The position numbers and the translations under genes were made by a program. Shown piece after piece: positions 16,420 to 24,658 of a stretch of 43,326 nt of DNA (position 1 is the first letter of the stretch; every line of letters begins with the position of its first letter). Location of the stretch: the NCBI GenBank assembly GCA_017645655.1, contig JAGCNZ010000081.1:1-43326 (forward strand). Reading direction: 5' to 3'. The DNA is from Bacteroidaceae bacterium (GTDB lineage Bacteria; Bacteroidota; Bacteroidia; Bacteroidales; Bacteroidaceae). The notes below the pieces were generated by a model. It made no database searches, was not told where the DNA came from, and saw only the letters and a program-made list of their open reading frames with translations.

Positions 16420-17820
16420 ATGGGAAAGATTATCGTAGCGGGCATCGGACCCGGCAACAAGGCGGACATCACGCCTGCTGTACTTGAGGCGGTTTGGGAA
16501 GCAGACGCCATCGTGGGCTACAAGTACTACTTCCAATTCGTAGAACCATACTTGAAGGATGGGTGCGAATGCATCGACACAGGCATGAAGAAGGAACGCG
16601 AGCGTGCAGAACAAGCCTTTTGCCTCGCCGAAGGAGGAAAGACGGTAGTGGTCATCTCGAGCGGTGACGCAGGGATCTATGGTATGGCTCCCTTGATTTA
16701 TGAAATGCGCAGACAGCGTGGCTCGGACATCGATATCGAGGTGTTGCCCGGCATCTCTGCCTTCCAGAAAGCAGCCTCTCTGCTTGGCGCACCTGTTGGG
16801 CACGACCTTTGTCTCATTTCGCTGTCCGACCTGATGACACCATGGGAGGTAATTGAACGCAGAATAAAGGCTGCGGCTGCTGGCGATTTTGTGACCGCCA
16901 TATATAATCCCAAGTCGCATGGTCGCTATTGGCAACTCTATCGATTGCTTGAACTGTTCCTGAAGTATCGCTCGGCAGACACGCCGGTGGGCTATGTGCG
17001 GCAGGCCGGACGCGAGGACCAAGTGGTGAAGACGGTGACGCTTGCCGCGTTTGACCCTGAGGACGTTGATATGTTCACCGTTATCATCATTGGTAATTCG
17101 CAATCGTATCTGGCCGAGGGGAAGATGATAACACCCCGAGGATACTATCGCGAAGAGGAGACCGAGGGAACGAAGGTCGGTCAGGACATTATGATACAGT
17201 CGTTCCGCACCATCGAAGGCGAGTTGAGAAGGAAGGATTGGCCTCTCGACCACAAGTGGGCGCTGCTTCACGCCATCCATACCACTGCAGACTTCGACAT
17301 GGAACGAATCCTCTACACAGACGACGGTGCTGTAGAGACACTATATAATAAGGTAAAGGATGGGACGCTGAAGACCATCGTGACAGACGTGACGATGGTG
17401 GCAAGCGGCATCCGCAAAGGGGCTCTCCAGCGCTTGGGCATCGAGGCGAAGTGTTACTTGAGCGATTGCAGAGTGCCTGATATCGCGTCAGAACGAGGCA
17501 TTACACGAACCCAGGCAGGCATTAGACTGGCCGTGGAGGAGCATCCCGACGCGCTCTTCGCTTTTGGCAATGCACCTACGGCACTGATGGAACTGTGCGA
17601 CCTGATACGTAAAGGCAAGGCATGTCCGGCTGGCATCATTGCTGCGCCAGTAGGTTTTGTGCATGTCAGGGAGTCTAAGCACATGGTGAAACCCTTCAAG
17701 GGAATCCCCAAGATTATCGTCGAGGGACGCAAAGGCGGTAGCAACCTCGCGGCAACTTTGTGCAATGCAGTCATGACATTCGACGACGCAGAGCAACTGA
17801 AACCAGGGCGTGACTTATGA
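16420..17820 (+). CDS. cbiH/cbiC: CbiH-CbiC fusion: precorrin-3B C17-methyltransferase / precorrin-8 methylmutase
   Basis: A 466-residue two-domain corrin enzyme. Residues 1-245 are a corrin SAM methyltransferase (GIGPGNKADITPAV, SSGDAGIYGMAPL, LPGISAFQKAASLLGAP), matching CbiH/CobJ, which methylates C17 with ring contraction. Residues about 258-466 are CbiC/CobH, which moves a methyl group from C11 to C12 to form cobyrinate. The catalytic histidine is H287 in IHTTADF, and the product end has NAPTALMELCDLI and APVGFVHVRESK. The fusion joins two non-consecutive steps. It overlaps the next gene by 4 nt. Confidence 0.94.
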   Translation: MGKIIVAGIGPGNKADITPAVLEAVWEADAIVGYKYYFQFVEPYLKDGCECIDTGMKKERERAEQAFCLAEGGKTVVVISSGDAGIYGMAPLIYEMRRQRGSDIDIEVLPGISAFQKAASLLGAPVGHDLCLISLSDLMTPWEVIERRIKAAAAGDFVTAIYNPKSHGRYWQLYRLLELFLKYRSADTPVGYVRQAGREDQVVKTVTLAAFDPEDVDMFTVIIIGNSQSYLAEGKMITPRGYYREEETEGTKVGQDIMIQSFRTIEGELRRKDWPLDHKWALLHAIHTTADFDMERILYTDDGAVETLYNKVKDGTLKTIVTDVTMVASGIRKGALQRLGIEAKCYLSDCRVPDIASERGITRTQAGIRLAVEEHPDALFAFGNAPTALMELCDLIRKGKACPAGIIAAPVGFVHVRESKHMVKPFKGIPKIIVEGRKGGSNLAATLCNAVMTFDDAEQLKPGRDL

Positions 17821-19016
17821 AGTTCATTGTAATAGGCATCACAGACAGTCCGCGACCTTGCTTTACGCAGGAGGTGTTGGCGGTCATAAAGGAGGGCAAG
17901 GTGTTCTCTGGCGGCAAGCGTCACCACGAGATAGTGGCGCCGTTGCTGCCTACGGGTGCCCGTTGGATTGACATCACTGTGCCCCTGGATGCTGTATTCG
18001 AGCAATATACGTATGACGAGATTGTTGTCTTTGCCAGCGGCGACCCCTTGTTCTTTGGCTTTGCCAATACCATCAGGCGCAAGATGCCTGATGCCGAGAT
18101 GGTCATCTGTCCGACGTTCAACTCTCTGCAGATGCTTGCTCACAAGTTAGTGATGCCATATCACGACATGCGCATTGTGTCGCTCACTGGCCGTCCATGG
18201 CAGGAACTCGACAGAGCGCTCATTGAGAGGGCAGGCAAGATAGGCATTCTAACCGATAAGGAGCATACGCCGGCTGCTATCGCACAGCGATTGATGACAT
18301 ATGGTTACACATATTATAATATGTATGTGGGAGAACAATTGGGCAATCCTGAGCTGGAACGCATAACGACGCTCAATCTGTCGGATGCTTCCCTGCATGA
18401 CTTCGCCATGCCCAATTGCGTCATTCTCGACTCGACACGTTTGCCTGCGCGGCCATATGGCATTGCCGATAAGGACTTTGCCCTGCTGGATGGTAGGGAG
18501 AAGATGATAACCAAGATGCCCATTCGCTTGCTTACGCTTCAAGCGCTTGAGCTGCCTAAGCGACACGTCTTTTGGGACGTCGGTTCCTGCACGGGCAGTG
18601 TGTCAATCGAAGCGCGTCTCCTGTTTCCGCACCTTCAAGTCGAGTCTTTCGAAATACGGCCCGAGTGCGAGGCAATCATCACGGAGAATGCGAAGACACA
18701 TGGTGCGCCTGGTATCAACGTGCACATCGGTGACTTCCTGACTTGCTGCGATGCTGTCGCAGCGGGTGGTGCGCCCGATGCGGTCTTCATCGGAGGACAT
18801 GGCGGACGCTTGCTGGAAGTCATGAAGAAAGTGCTGTCCGTCCTTTCGGACGATGGCGTGATAGTCTTCAACAGCGTCGTCGCGCCTAAAGTAACCACGG
18901 ACAGTCGCCTGTTGTGGGACGAGGCATGCCGTGCCTTAGGGCTTGTGCAGGAGCCGCCGCTCCACGTTGCAGTGAACGACCACCATCCCATAACGATATT
19001 GAAATGCAGAAGATAG
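17817..19016 (+). CDS. cbiE/cbiT: CbiE-CbiT fusion: precorrin-6Y C5,15-methyltransferase (decarboxylating)
   Basis: A 399-residue protein with the CobL layout. Residues about 1-205 are CbiE (C5 methylation; VFASGDPLFFGFANTI). Residues about 215-399 are CbiT (C15 methylation and decarboxylation of the C12 acetate). The CbiT SAM loop is D254-VGSCTGSVSIEA; most family members have GAGTGS, so the S-C pair is a mild variation. The catalytic region around FIGGHGGRLLEVM is normal. Start and end both overlap neighbouring genes (4 nt and 13 nt), showing tight coupling. Confidence 0.94.
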   Translation: MKFIVIGITDSPRPCFTQEVLAVIKEGKVFSGGKRHHEIVAPLLPTGARWIDITVPLDAVFEQYTYDEIVVFASGDPLFFGFANTIRRKMPDAEMVICPTFNSLQMLAHKLVMPYHDMRIVSLTGRPWQELDRALIERAGKIGILTDKEHTPAAIAQRLMTYGYTYYNMYVGEQLGNPELERITTLNLSDASLHDFAMPNCVILDSTRLPARPYGIADKDFALLDGREKMITKMPIRLLTLQALELPKRHVFWDVGSCTGSVSIEARLLFPHLQVESFEIRPECEAIITENAKTHGAPGINVHIGDFLTCCDAVAAGGAPDAVFIGGHGGRLLEVMKKVLSVLSDDGVIVFNSVVAPKVTTDSRLLWDEACRALGLVQEPPLHVAVNDHHPITILKCRR

Positions 19017-20860
19017 CCATCATACCTATTGGCGAGGCTGGCCGTGCCACTGCCTCTCGTCTGAGATCGGAGATTAAAGCGGCGTGGATGCCGAAGTGCT
19101 GGAAACGTCGCCGGCTCACGGTCCTCGCACGAGGACAGGTCGCTGTGCGATGGAAAGACTTTGATGCCTTCGTCTTCATCGGTGCGCTTGGAATATGCGT
19201 ACGCACTGTTGCGCCGCTCATCACGGACAAGCATACCGACCCTGCCGTCGTTTGTGTCGACAGTTTCGGAAAGCATGTGATAAGTGTCTTGAGCGGGCAC
19301 ATCGGCGGTGCCAACGAGTTGACGCAGGACATCAGTAACGTCCTGCGCAGCCACGCGGTGATTACCACGCAGAGTGATATGGCGGGTCTATGGGCTTTGG
19401 ACACGCTTGCGAAGCGTTTCGGCTGGTGCGAGTGGCTCTCCACCGGCGTGAGCCATTGCATCTTCCGTTTCGTGAACAAGCGTCTTACGGCGCTTTTCAT
19501 GGACATTCGCGACGAGGGGACTGACTATCTGGAGCGTACGTTGCCAGAGCACGTCACCATCGTCGAGAGTGTGGAGGACGCAGTCTATGGGGACTTCGAA
19601 CTCATCATCATGGTCTCCCCACGCTATCATGCTGCCATAGAAAACTGCGAAAAAGACTTCGTTCACTACGTTCCGCGATGCCTCTCGATAGGCTTCGGTT
19701 TGGCTCATCATGCGGTTCCGGCTGCTCCGATACTGCGCGAGATGCAGAGTGCCATTGCCCGAGCTGGGTTCACGTGGGACTTCCAGACGTGGTGTTCGAT
19801 TGATGTGAAGAGGGACGAACCAGTTTGCCGCTGCCTCAAGCGGGCAGGCATCGGGGCTCGCCTGAAGTTCTTCACGGCCCAGGAACTTGCTTCTGTCCAG
19901 GTTCCGAACCCCAGCGAGACAGTTGCCAAGCACGTAGGCACGCCCAGTGTCAGCGAGGCGGCAGCCATTCTGGGGGCAGGCGGAGGGCAGTTGCTCGTGC
20001 AGAAAATCAAGGGAGAGAACTGGACGCTCGCCATTGCAATCAACCCTTGCCACCTTCGTGCCGGCTGTTCCCTCAGTCCTCGGGATGCAGGTTGCAAACA
20101 GGGACACATCGAGATAGTGGGTGCCGGGCCTGGCGACCCCGACCTGGTTTCCGTGCGTGGACGCAAGATGCTGGAGAAGGCGGACCTCATCCTCTATGCC
20201 GGCTCGCTCGTTCCCAAGGCATTGACGGCGTGTCACAAGCCGGGAGCGGTAGTGCGTTCCTCTGCCGACATGGCTCTGGAGGAGCAGTGTGAACTGATGA
20301 AGACCTTCTACGACCGAGGCGCTTTCATAGTCCGCCTGCACACGGGCGACCCGTGTATCTTCGGAGCAATCCAGGAGCAGATGGCATTCTTCGACAGCCA
20401 CGGCATGTCCTATCACATCACGCCCGGCATCTCCTCCTTCCTCGCGGCGGCTGCCGAACTGCGGAGCCAGTTCACCATCCCCGAGCGAACGCAGACCATC
20501 ATCCTGACCAGAGGCGAAGGCAGGACGCCCATGCCCGAGCGGGAACAGCTGCATCTGCTGGCCAAGAGCCAAAGCACGATGTGCATCTTCCTCAGCGCCG
20601 CCATCGTCGACGACGTGCAGCGGGAACTGTTGCAGGAGTATCCCGAGGATACTCCCGTTGCCGCCTGCTATCATCTCACCTGGCCAGACCAGAAAATCTA
20701 TCGCGGCGTGCTGAAAGACCTCGCCAAGATGGTCCACGACAACCACCTGACGCTCACCACGATGCTTGTGGTCGGTGAAGCCATCGACAACCGTCGGGGG
20801 CTCTCGGAACTCTATAATAAACACTTCACGCACCTCTTCAGGAAGGGGAAGGAGGAGTGA
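19004..20860 (+). CDS. cbiG/cbiF: CbiG-CbiF fusion: cobalt-precorrin-5A hydrolase / precorrin-4 C11-methyltransferase
   Basis: A 618-residue two-domain protein. The ATG at 19004 starts the domain directly (MQKIAIIPIGEAGRATA) and overlaps cbiE/T by 13 nt. Residues 1-360 are CbiG, which opens the delta-lactone ring of cobalt-precorrin-5A (FVFIGALGICVRTVAPL, VLSGHIGGANELT). Residues 367-618 are CbiF/CobM, which methylates C11 (IEIVGAGPGDPDLVSVRG, RLHTGDPCIFGAI, TPGISSFLAAAAELRSQFTI). Consecutive pathway steps are joined in reverse order. CbiG marks the anaerobic, early-cobalt route. Confidence 0.94.
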   Translation: MQKIAIIPIGEAGRATASRLRSEIKAAWMPKCWKRRRLTVLARGQVAVRWKDFDAFVFIGALGICVRTVAPLITDKHTDPAVVCVDSFGKHVISVLSGHIGGANELTQDISNVLRSHAVITTQSDMAGLWALDTLAKRFGWCEWLSTGVSHCIFRFVNKRLTALFMDIRDEGTDYLERTLPEHVTIVESVEDAVYGDFELIIMVSPRYHAAIENCEKDFVHYVPRCLSIGFGLAHHAVPAAPILREMQSAIARAGFTWDFQTWCSIDVKRDEPVCRCLKRAGIGARLKFFTAQELASVQVPNPSETVAKHVGTPSVSEAAAILGAGGGQLLVQKIKGENWTLAIAINPCHLRAGCSLSPRDAGCKQGHIEIVGAGPGDPDLVSVRGRKMLEKADLILYAGSLVPKALTACHKPGAVVRSSADMALEEQCELMKTFYDRGAFIVRLHTGDPCIFGAIQEQMAFFDSHGMSYHITPGISSFLAAAAELRSQFTIPERTQTIILTRGEGRTPMPEREQLHLLAKSQSTMCIFLSAAIVDDVQRELLQEYPEDTPVAACYHLTWPDQKIYRGVLKDLAKMVHDNHLTLTTMLVVGEAIDNRRGLSELYNKHFTHLFRKGKEE

Positions 20861-20958
20861 CGGAACGTCTGGGAGAAGGTGGCGAGTCGGCTTCCCGGAC
20901 GGCGTTTGCCGGCAAGCGTGCCACAGGCTCAACGAAAGAGACAAACGGGGCGACTCCG

Positions 20959-21106
20959 AACACGCCACGCTTGGTTGCAAAACGTCACGTGGGTAAAACA
21001 AAATTATCACGTGGGTAAAATGAAAATATCACGTGGAATATTTCAAATATCACGTGGGTAAAATGAATTTATCACGTGGGTCGTTCAGAATCATCCCGTG
21101 CGACGC
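20959..21106 (+). repeat. CACGTG array element, copy B (one extra unit)
   Basis: Boxes at 20986, 21008, 21030, 21051 and 21073 are CACGTG; GCCACG at 20964 and CCCGTG at 21095 are degenerate. Steps are 22, 22, 22, 21, 22, 22. The 15-bp spacer is GAATATTTCAAATAT. It has one unit more than copies A and C. It occupies most of the 263-bp gap inside the cbi operon, between cbiG/F and cbiJ/D. Confidence 0.9.
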
Positions 21107-21123
21107 AGAAAACTTTAACTGAC

Positions 21124-22869
21124 ATGATACTCGTATTTGGCGGCACAACCGAGGGCCGCAAGGCTGCTGAGGTGCTCGAAGAGGCAGGTTCGCCCTACTT
21201 CTACAGCACGAAGACGGGAGAGCAGAATCTGGCTCTGCATCACGGCACGGTGCTGAGCGGTGCCATGGATGGCGCGGCTATGGAGGCGTTTTGCCGTGAG
21301 AAGGGGATTCGCCTCATTGTCGATGCAGCCCATCCCTTCGCTTCGCAACTGCATGCCACGATTGCTGCGGCCTGCTCCGACCTGCAGATACCCGCCGTCC
21401 GCTACGAGCGCATCTATCCGCCGCGCGACCCCGACATCACATGGATAGACAGCTACGACGACCTGCCCGGCGTGCTCCCCATCCCTGTCCAGGGAGCCGG
21501 AAAGCCCTTTACGCTGCTGGCTACGACCGGAGTGCAAAGCATCCGTCGGCTGAAGCCGCTCGAGCAGAAAGGCATCCAGGTGTACTATCGCATCCTGCCT
21601 CGCGAGTCGTCGGTGGCTTTGGCAAAGGCTCAGGGTGCAACTGTGGAACAACTTTGCTACTACGAAGACAGCAATGCCATCGACGTGGAGGCAGACGCCA
21701 TCCTGCTCAAGGAAAGCGGCATTTCCGGCGGCTTCGTGGAGAAAGTGGAGGCGGCAAGAGCCAAAGGCATGCGCATCATAGCCCTCAAGAGACCCGAACT
21801 CTCGCTGCGGCACTGCATCAACGGTCCCTACGGACTTCGCCGAGCCATAGAACATCTCCTTCCCGACTTCTTTCCCCTGCACAGCGGACTGACCACGGGA
21901 ACCTGCGCCACTGCCGCTGCCATGGCTCAGACCGCGCGTCTCCTCCACGGGGAACAGCCCGCAGAGGTAGCCGTGCTGTTGCCCGACGGAGAAACCATCA
22001 TGGTGCCCGTGGGATACTGCGACGGCTATGCATATTGCGTGAAGCAGGCCGGCGACGACCCCGACGTGACCGACGGCATCGAGGTGCGTGCATCGGTACA
22101 GCCCTCGGAATCGTTCCAAATACTTGGCGGCACAGGTGTCGGCACATTCACCCTGCCCGGGTTTGACTTCCCGCCGGGCGAGCCAGCCATCAACAAAGCG
22201 CCTCGCGAGATGATGCGCGCCAATATCCCAGAGAACGTGACGGTGACCATCAGCGTGCCCGACGGGGAAGAGATAGCCCGGCGAACCTTCAACCCGCGTC
22301 TCGGCATTGAGGGCGGCATCAGCATCATCGGCGTGTCGGGCATCGTGAAACCTTACAGCGAGGACGCTTTCATCGACTCCATCCGCAAATGCATGCAGGT
22401 GGCAAAGGCGAGTGGGGCAGAGAGGGTGGTCATCAACAGCGGCTTCAAGAGCGAGCAGTACCTGAAAAGCTACTATCCGGACCTGCCCGCTCAGGCATTC
22501 GTGCAATACGGCAACTACATCGGCGAAACGCTCCGCATGGCTCACGAACTCGCCATGCCCGCCGTCACGCTTGGCGTGATGCTCGGAAAAGCCGTCAAGC
22601 TCGCACAAGGACACCTCGACACGCATAGCCGCAAAACCATGATGGACAAGGGCTTTATCCAGCAATTGCTTGCCGAGGCAGGCTGCTCCGTCGGCATCGA
22701 TGACATTACGTTGGCACGAGAACTATGGGCCAAGATTCCTCCCCAACAGTTGCACGATTTCGCTCGTACCGTCGTCCGTCACTGTCTGGAACACTGCAAG
22801 CCGCTCCTCCCCGACGGCGAACTCACCATACTGCTCATTGATGACAACGGAAACATCTACTCCACATAG
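21124..22869 (+). CDS. cbiJ/cbiD: CbiJ-CbiD fusion: precorrin-6A reductase / cobalt-precorrin-5B C1-methyltransferase
   Basis: A 581-residue two-domain enzyme. The start at 21124 (MILVFGGTTEGRKAAEVL) is chosen because this is the family's N-terminus; an in-frame ATG at 21076 lies inside the repeat. Residues 1-245 are CbiJ, reducing the C18-C19 bond (VDAAHPFASQLH, LLATTGVQSI). Residues about 250-581 are CbiD, methylating C1 (HSGLTTGTCATAAAMAQ, EGGISIIGVSGIVKPYSEDAF). CbiD occurs in the anaerobic pathway and in some aerobic variants. The HAD gene starts 4 nt after the stop. Confidence 0.94.
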   Translation: MILVFGGTTEGRKAAEVLEEAGSPYFYSTKTGEQNLALHHGTVLSGAMDGAAMEAFCREKGIRLIVDAAHPFASQLHATIAAACSDLQIPAVRYERIYPPRDPDITWIDSYDDLPGVLPIPVQGAGKPFTLLATTGVQSIRRLKPLEQKGIQVYYRILPRESSVALAKAQGATVEQLCYYEDSNAIDVEADAILLKESGISGGFVEKVEAARAKGMRIIALKRPELSLRHCINGPYGLRRAIEHLLPDFFPLHSGLTTGTCATAAAMAQTARLLHGEQPAEVAVLLPDGETIMVPVGYCDGYAYCVKQAGDDPDVTDGIEVRASVQPSESFQILGGTGVGTFTLPGFDFPPGEPAINKAPREMMRANIPENVTVTISVPDGEEIARRTFNPRLGIEGGISIIGVSGIVKPYSEDAFIDSIRKCMQVAKASGAERVVINSGFKSEQYLKSYYPDLPAQAFVQYGNYIGETLRMAHELAMPAVTLGVMLGKAVKLAQGHLDTHSRKTMMDKGFIQQLLAEAGCSVGIDDITLARELWAKIPPQQLHDFARTVVRHCLEHCKPLLPDGELTILLIDDNGNIYST

Positions 22870-22873
22870 CCCA

Positions 22874-23575
22874 ATGAAACACTACCGAGACCTCTTCATC
22901 GACTTCGACGACACCCTCTACGACACTTATGGCAATGCCGTCATCGCCTTGCAAGAAACCTTCCAAGCGTTCCGGCTCGACCGCTATTTCCCGGAGCCAC
23001 AGGTGTTCTATGACGCTTATTGGCGTGCCAACATTGACCTCTGGAGCCGCTACGCCAAGGGAGAAATAGACCGGCCCTACCTCATCCTGGAACGCTTCCG
23101 ACGCCCACTCTCCGAAGGCAACGGCCTGGAACCGACCGAAGAACTCTGCCTGGAAATAAGCGACAAGTTCCTCGACTTCTGCTCAGGCAAGCCAGGTGTG
23201 GTCCCGGGCGCTCACGAGTTGATGGACTACCTTCGCCATAAAGGCTATCGGATGCATATGTGCAGCAATGGTTTCCACGAGGTGCAGTACAAGAAACTTG
23301 CCGCCTGCGGGCTGCGCAACTACTTTGATACGATTGTCTTGAGTGAAGATGTAGGCGCCAACAAACCCTCGAAAGAGTTCTTCGACTATGCGTTTCAGGT
23401 CACACAGGCGTGCCGCGACACCACTCTTATGATAGGAGATAACCTGCAGACGGACATCGTGGGAGCAAACGATGCAGGCCTCGACACCATCCTCTTCAAC
23501 CGATGGCAGGTCGAGCCGAGTGCCGTCCCGACCTACACGGTTGCCTCTCTTCTCGAAATAAAAACGCTGCTATAG
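22874..23575 (+). CDS. HAD-superfamily phosphatase, YjjG-like
   Basis: A 233-residue HAD hydrolase. Motif I is FIDFDDTLYDTY with the nucleophile and acid aspartates. A helical C1 cap follows (about 15-100). Motif II is MCSNGF (serine/asparagine pair), motif III the lysine in ANKPSKEFFDYA, and motif IV IGDNLQTDIVGANDAGLD. It is closest to the YjjG/nucleoside 5'-monophosphatase group. It is the last gene of the cbi operon, 4 nt after cbiJ/D. No CobC-type alpha-ribazole phosphatase is seen in the window, so a role in cobalamin synthesis is possible but only inferred from position. Its end overlaps the converging btuC stop by 6 nt. Confidence 0.88.
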   Translation: MKHYRDLFIDFDDTLYDTYGNAVIALQETFQAFRLDRYFPEPQVFYDAYWRANIDLWSRYAKGEIDRPYLILERFRRPLSEGNGLEPTEELCLEISDKFLDFCSGKPGVVPGAHELMDYLRHKGYRMHMCSNGFHEVQYKKLAACGLRNYFDTIVLSEDVGANKPSKEFFDYAFQVTQACRDTTLMIGDNLQTDIVGANDAGLDTILFNRWQVEPSAVPTYTVASLLEIKTLL

Positions 23576-24595
23576 CATCTCGCTCTTGCGACGACTGAAG
23601 AGCACCATCGCAATGACGGGTGCCCCGACGAGCGCCGTAACGCTGTTGACGGGCAACGCTCCCTCGAAACCCGGCATGCGGGCAATGAGGTTGCACAGCA
23701 AGGCAAGCGACGAACCGCAGAGCGCCGTCGCTGGCAACAGGGTGCGATGGTCGCTCGTGCGGAAGAAAGCACGTGCCAAATGCGGCACCGCCAGGCCAAG
23801 AAACATGATGGGACCGCAATAAGCGGTAACGATGGCAACAAGCACACCACTCGATATGATGACCAGCATGCGGGCGCGGCGGATGTTGAGGCCCAGGTTG
23901 GCAGCGTCGCGGTCGCCCAGCAGTAGCAGGTTCATCGGCTTTACCAACAGACTGGTCAACGGGAGCAACAGGCACATCAGCAGCACAAAAAGCATCATCT
24001 CATCGCCGCTAACGCGAGAGAAGGAGCCTAAACCCCATACCACGAAAGCCTTCACATCCTCTTCAGGCGATAGAAACTTGAGCACGCCTATGATGGCGTT
24101 GGCCAAGTAACCTATCATTACTCCGATGATTAACAACGTGACGCTGCCTCTCACTTTATGTGACACCCACAAAATAAGCATGAGTACTGCCAGCGCACCG
24201 GCAATGGCGGCAACACTCATGGCAGCCTCTCCGAGGTAACCAAGGCGGCTAAGTGCCACTCCGCCAATGCGTCCGGAAAGCAACACGACGAGCGCTACGC
24301 CGAGTGCTGACCCGTTGCTGATGCCAAGCACGGACGGTCCGGCCAGCGGATTGCGGAATACCGTTTGCATCTGCAGGCCGCTGACAGCCAGACCAGCACC
24401 TGCCACGATGGCAGTCAGGGCACTCGGCAAGCGGCTGCTGAAGATGATGTTCGTCCAGATTTCATTGCTGTCGTCGCCCAACAAGATGCGGCATACGTCC
24501 TCCACAGGAATGCCTACCGTCCCGATTAAAAGGTTTGCGATAAGCAATATGACAATGCTCGCAAACAAACATACAAAGACTGGCAACTTGTTCAT
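23570..24595 (-). CDS. btuC: FecCD/BtuC-type ABC transporter permease
   Basis: A 341-residue integral membrane protein with about ten hydrophobic segments, the size of BtuC/FecCD permeases. Family motifs include RLPSALTAIVAGAGLAVSGL near the N-terminus, RNPLAGPSVLGISNGSALG, the ATPase-contact region DAANLGLNIRRARML, and GPIMFLGLAVPHLAR. It follows the BtuF-like gene by 63 nt on the same strand. Given the surrounding cobalamin genes, corrinoid import is the likely role, but siderophore or heme permeases share the family. The partner ATPase is not adjacent: the next gene converges from the other strand. Confidence 0.87.
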   Translation of the reverse strand: MNKLPVFVCLFASIVILLIANLLIGTVGIPVEDVCRILLGDDSNEIWTNIIFSSRLPSALTAIVAGAGLAVSGLQMQTVFRNPLAGPSVLGISNGSALGVALVVLLSGRIGGVALSRLGYLGEAAMSVAAIAGALAVLMLILWVSHKVRGSVTLLIIGVMIGYLANAIIGVLKFLSPEEDVKAFVVWGLGSFSRVSGDEMMLFVLLMCLLLPLTSLLVKPMNLLLLGDRDAANLGLNIRRARMLVIISSGVLVAIVTAYCGPIMFLGLAVPHLARAFFRTSDHRTLLPATALCGSSLALLCNLIARMPGFEGALPVNSVTALVGAPVIAMVLFSRRKSEML

Positions 24596-24658
24596 TTACT
24601 TTAATATCGATGGGTTAGGCTGTCGTTACTATTATCCATTCATCCCCCTTGAAGTCGT

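Noticed and set aside
20986-21078. CRISPR array
   Set aside because: Units are only 22 bp with 6-bp identical cores and near-identical spacers; spacers are repeats themselves and no cas genes are present.
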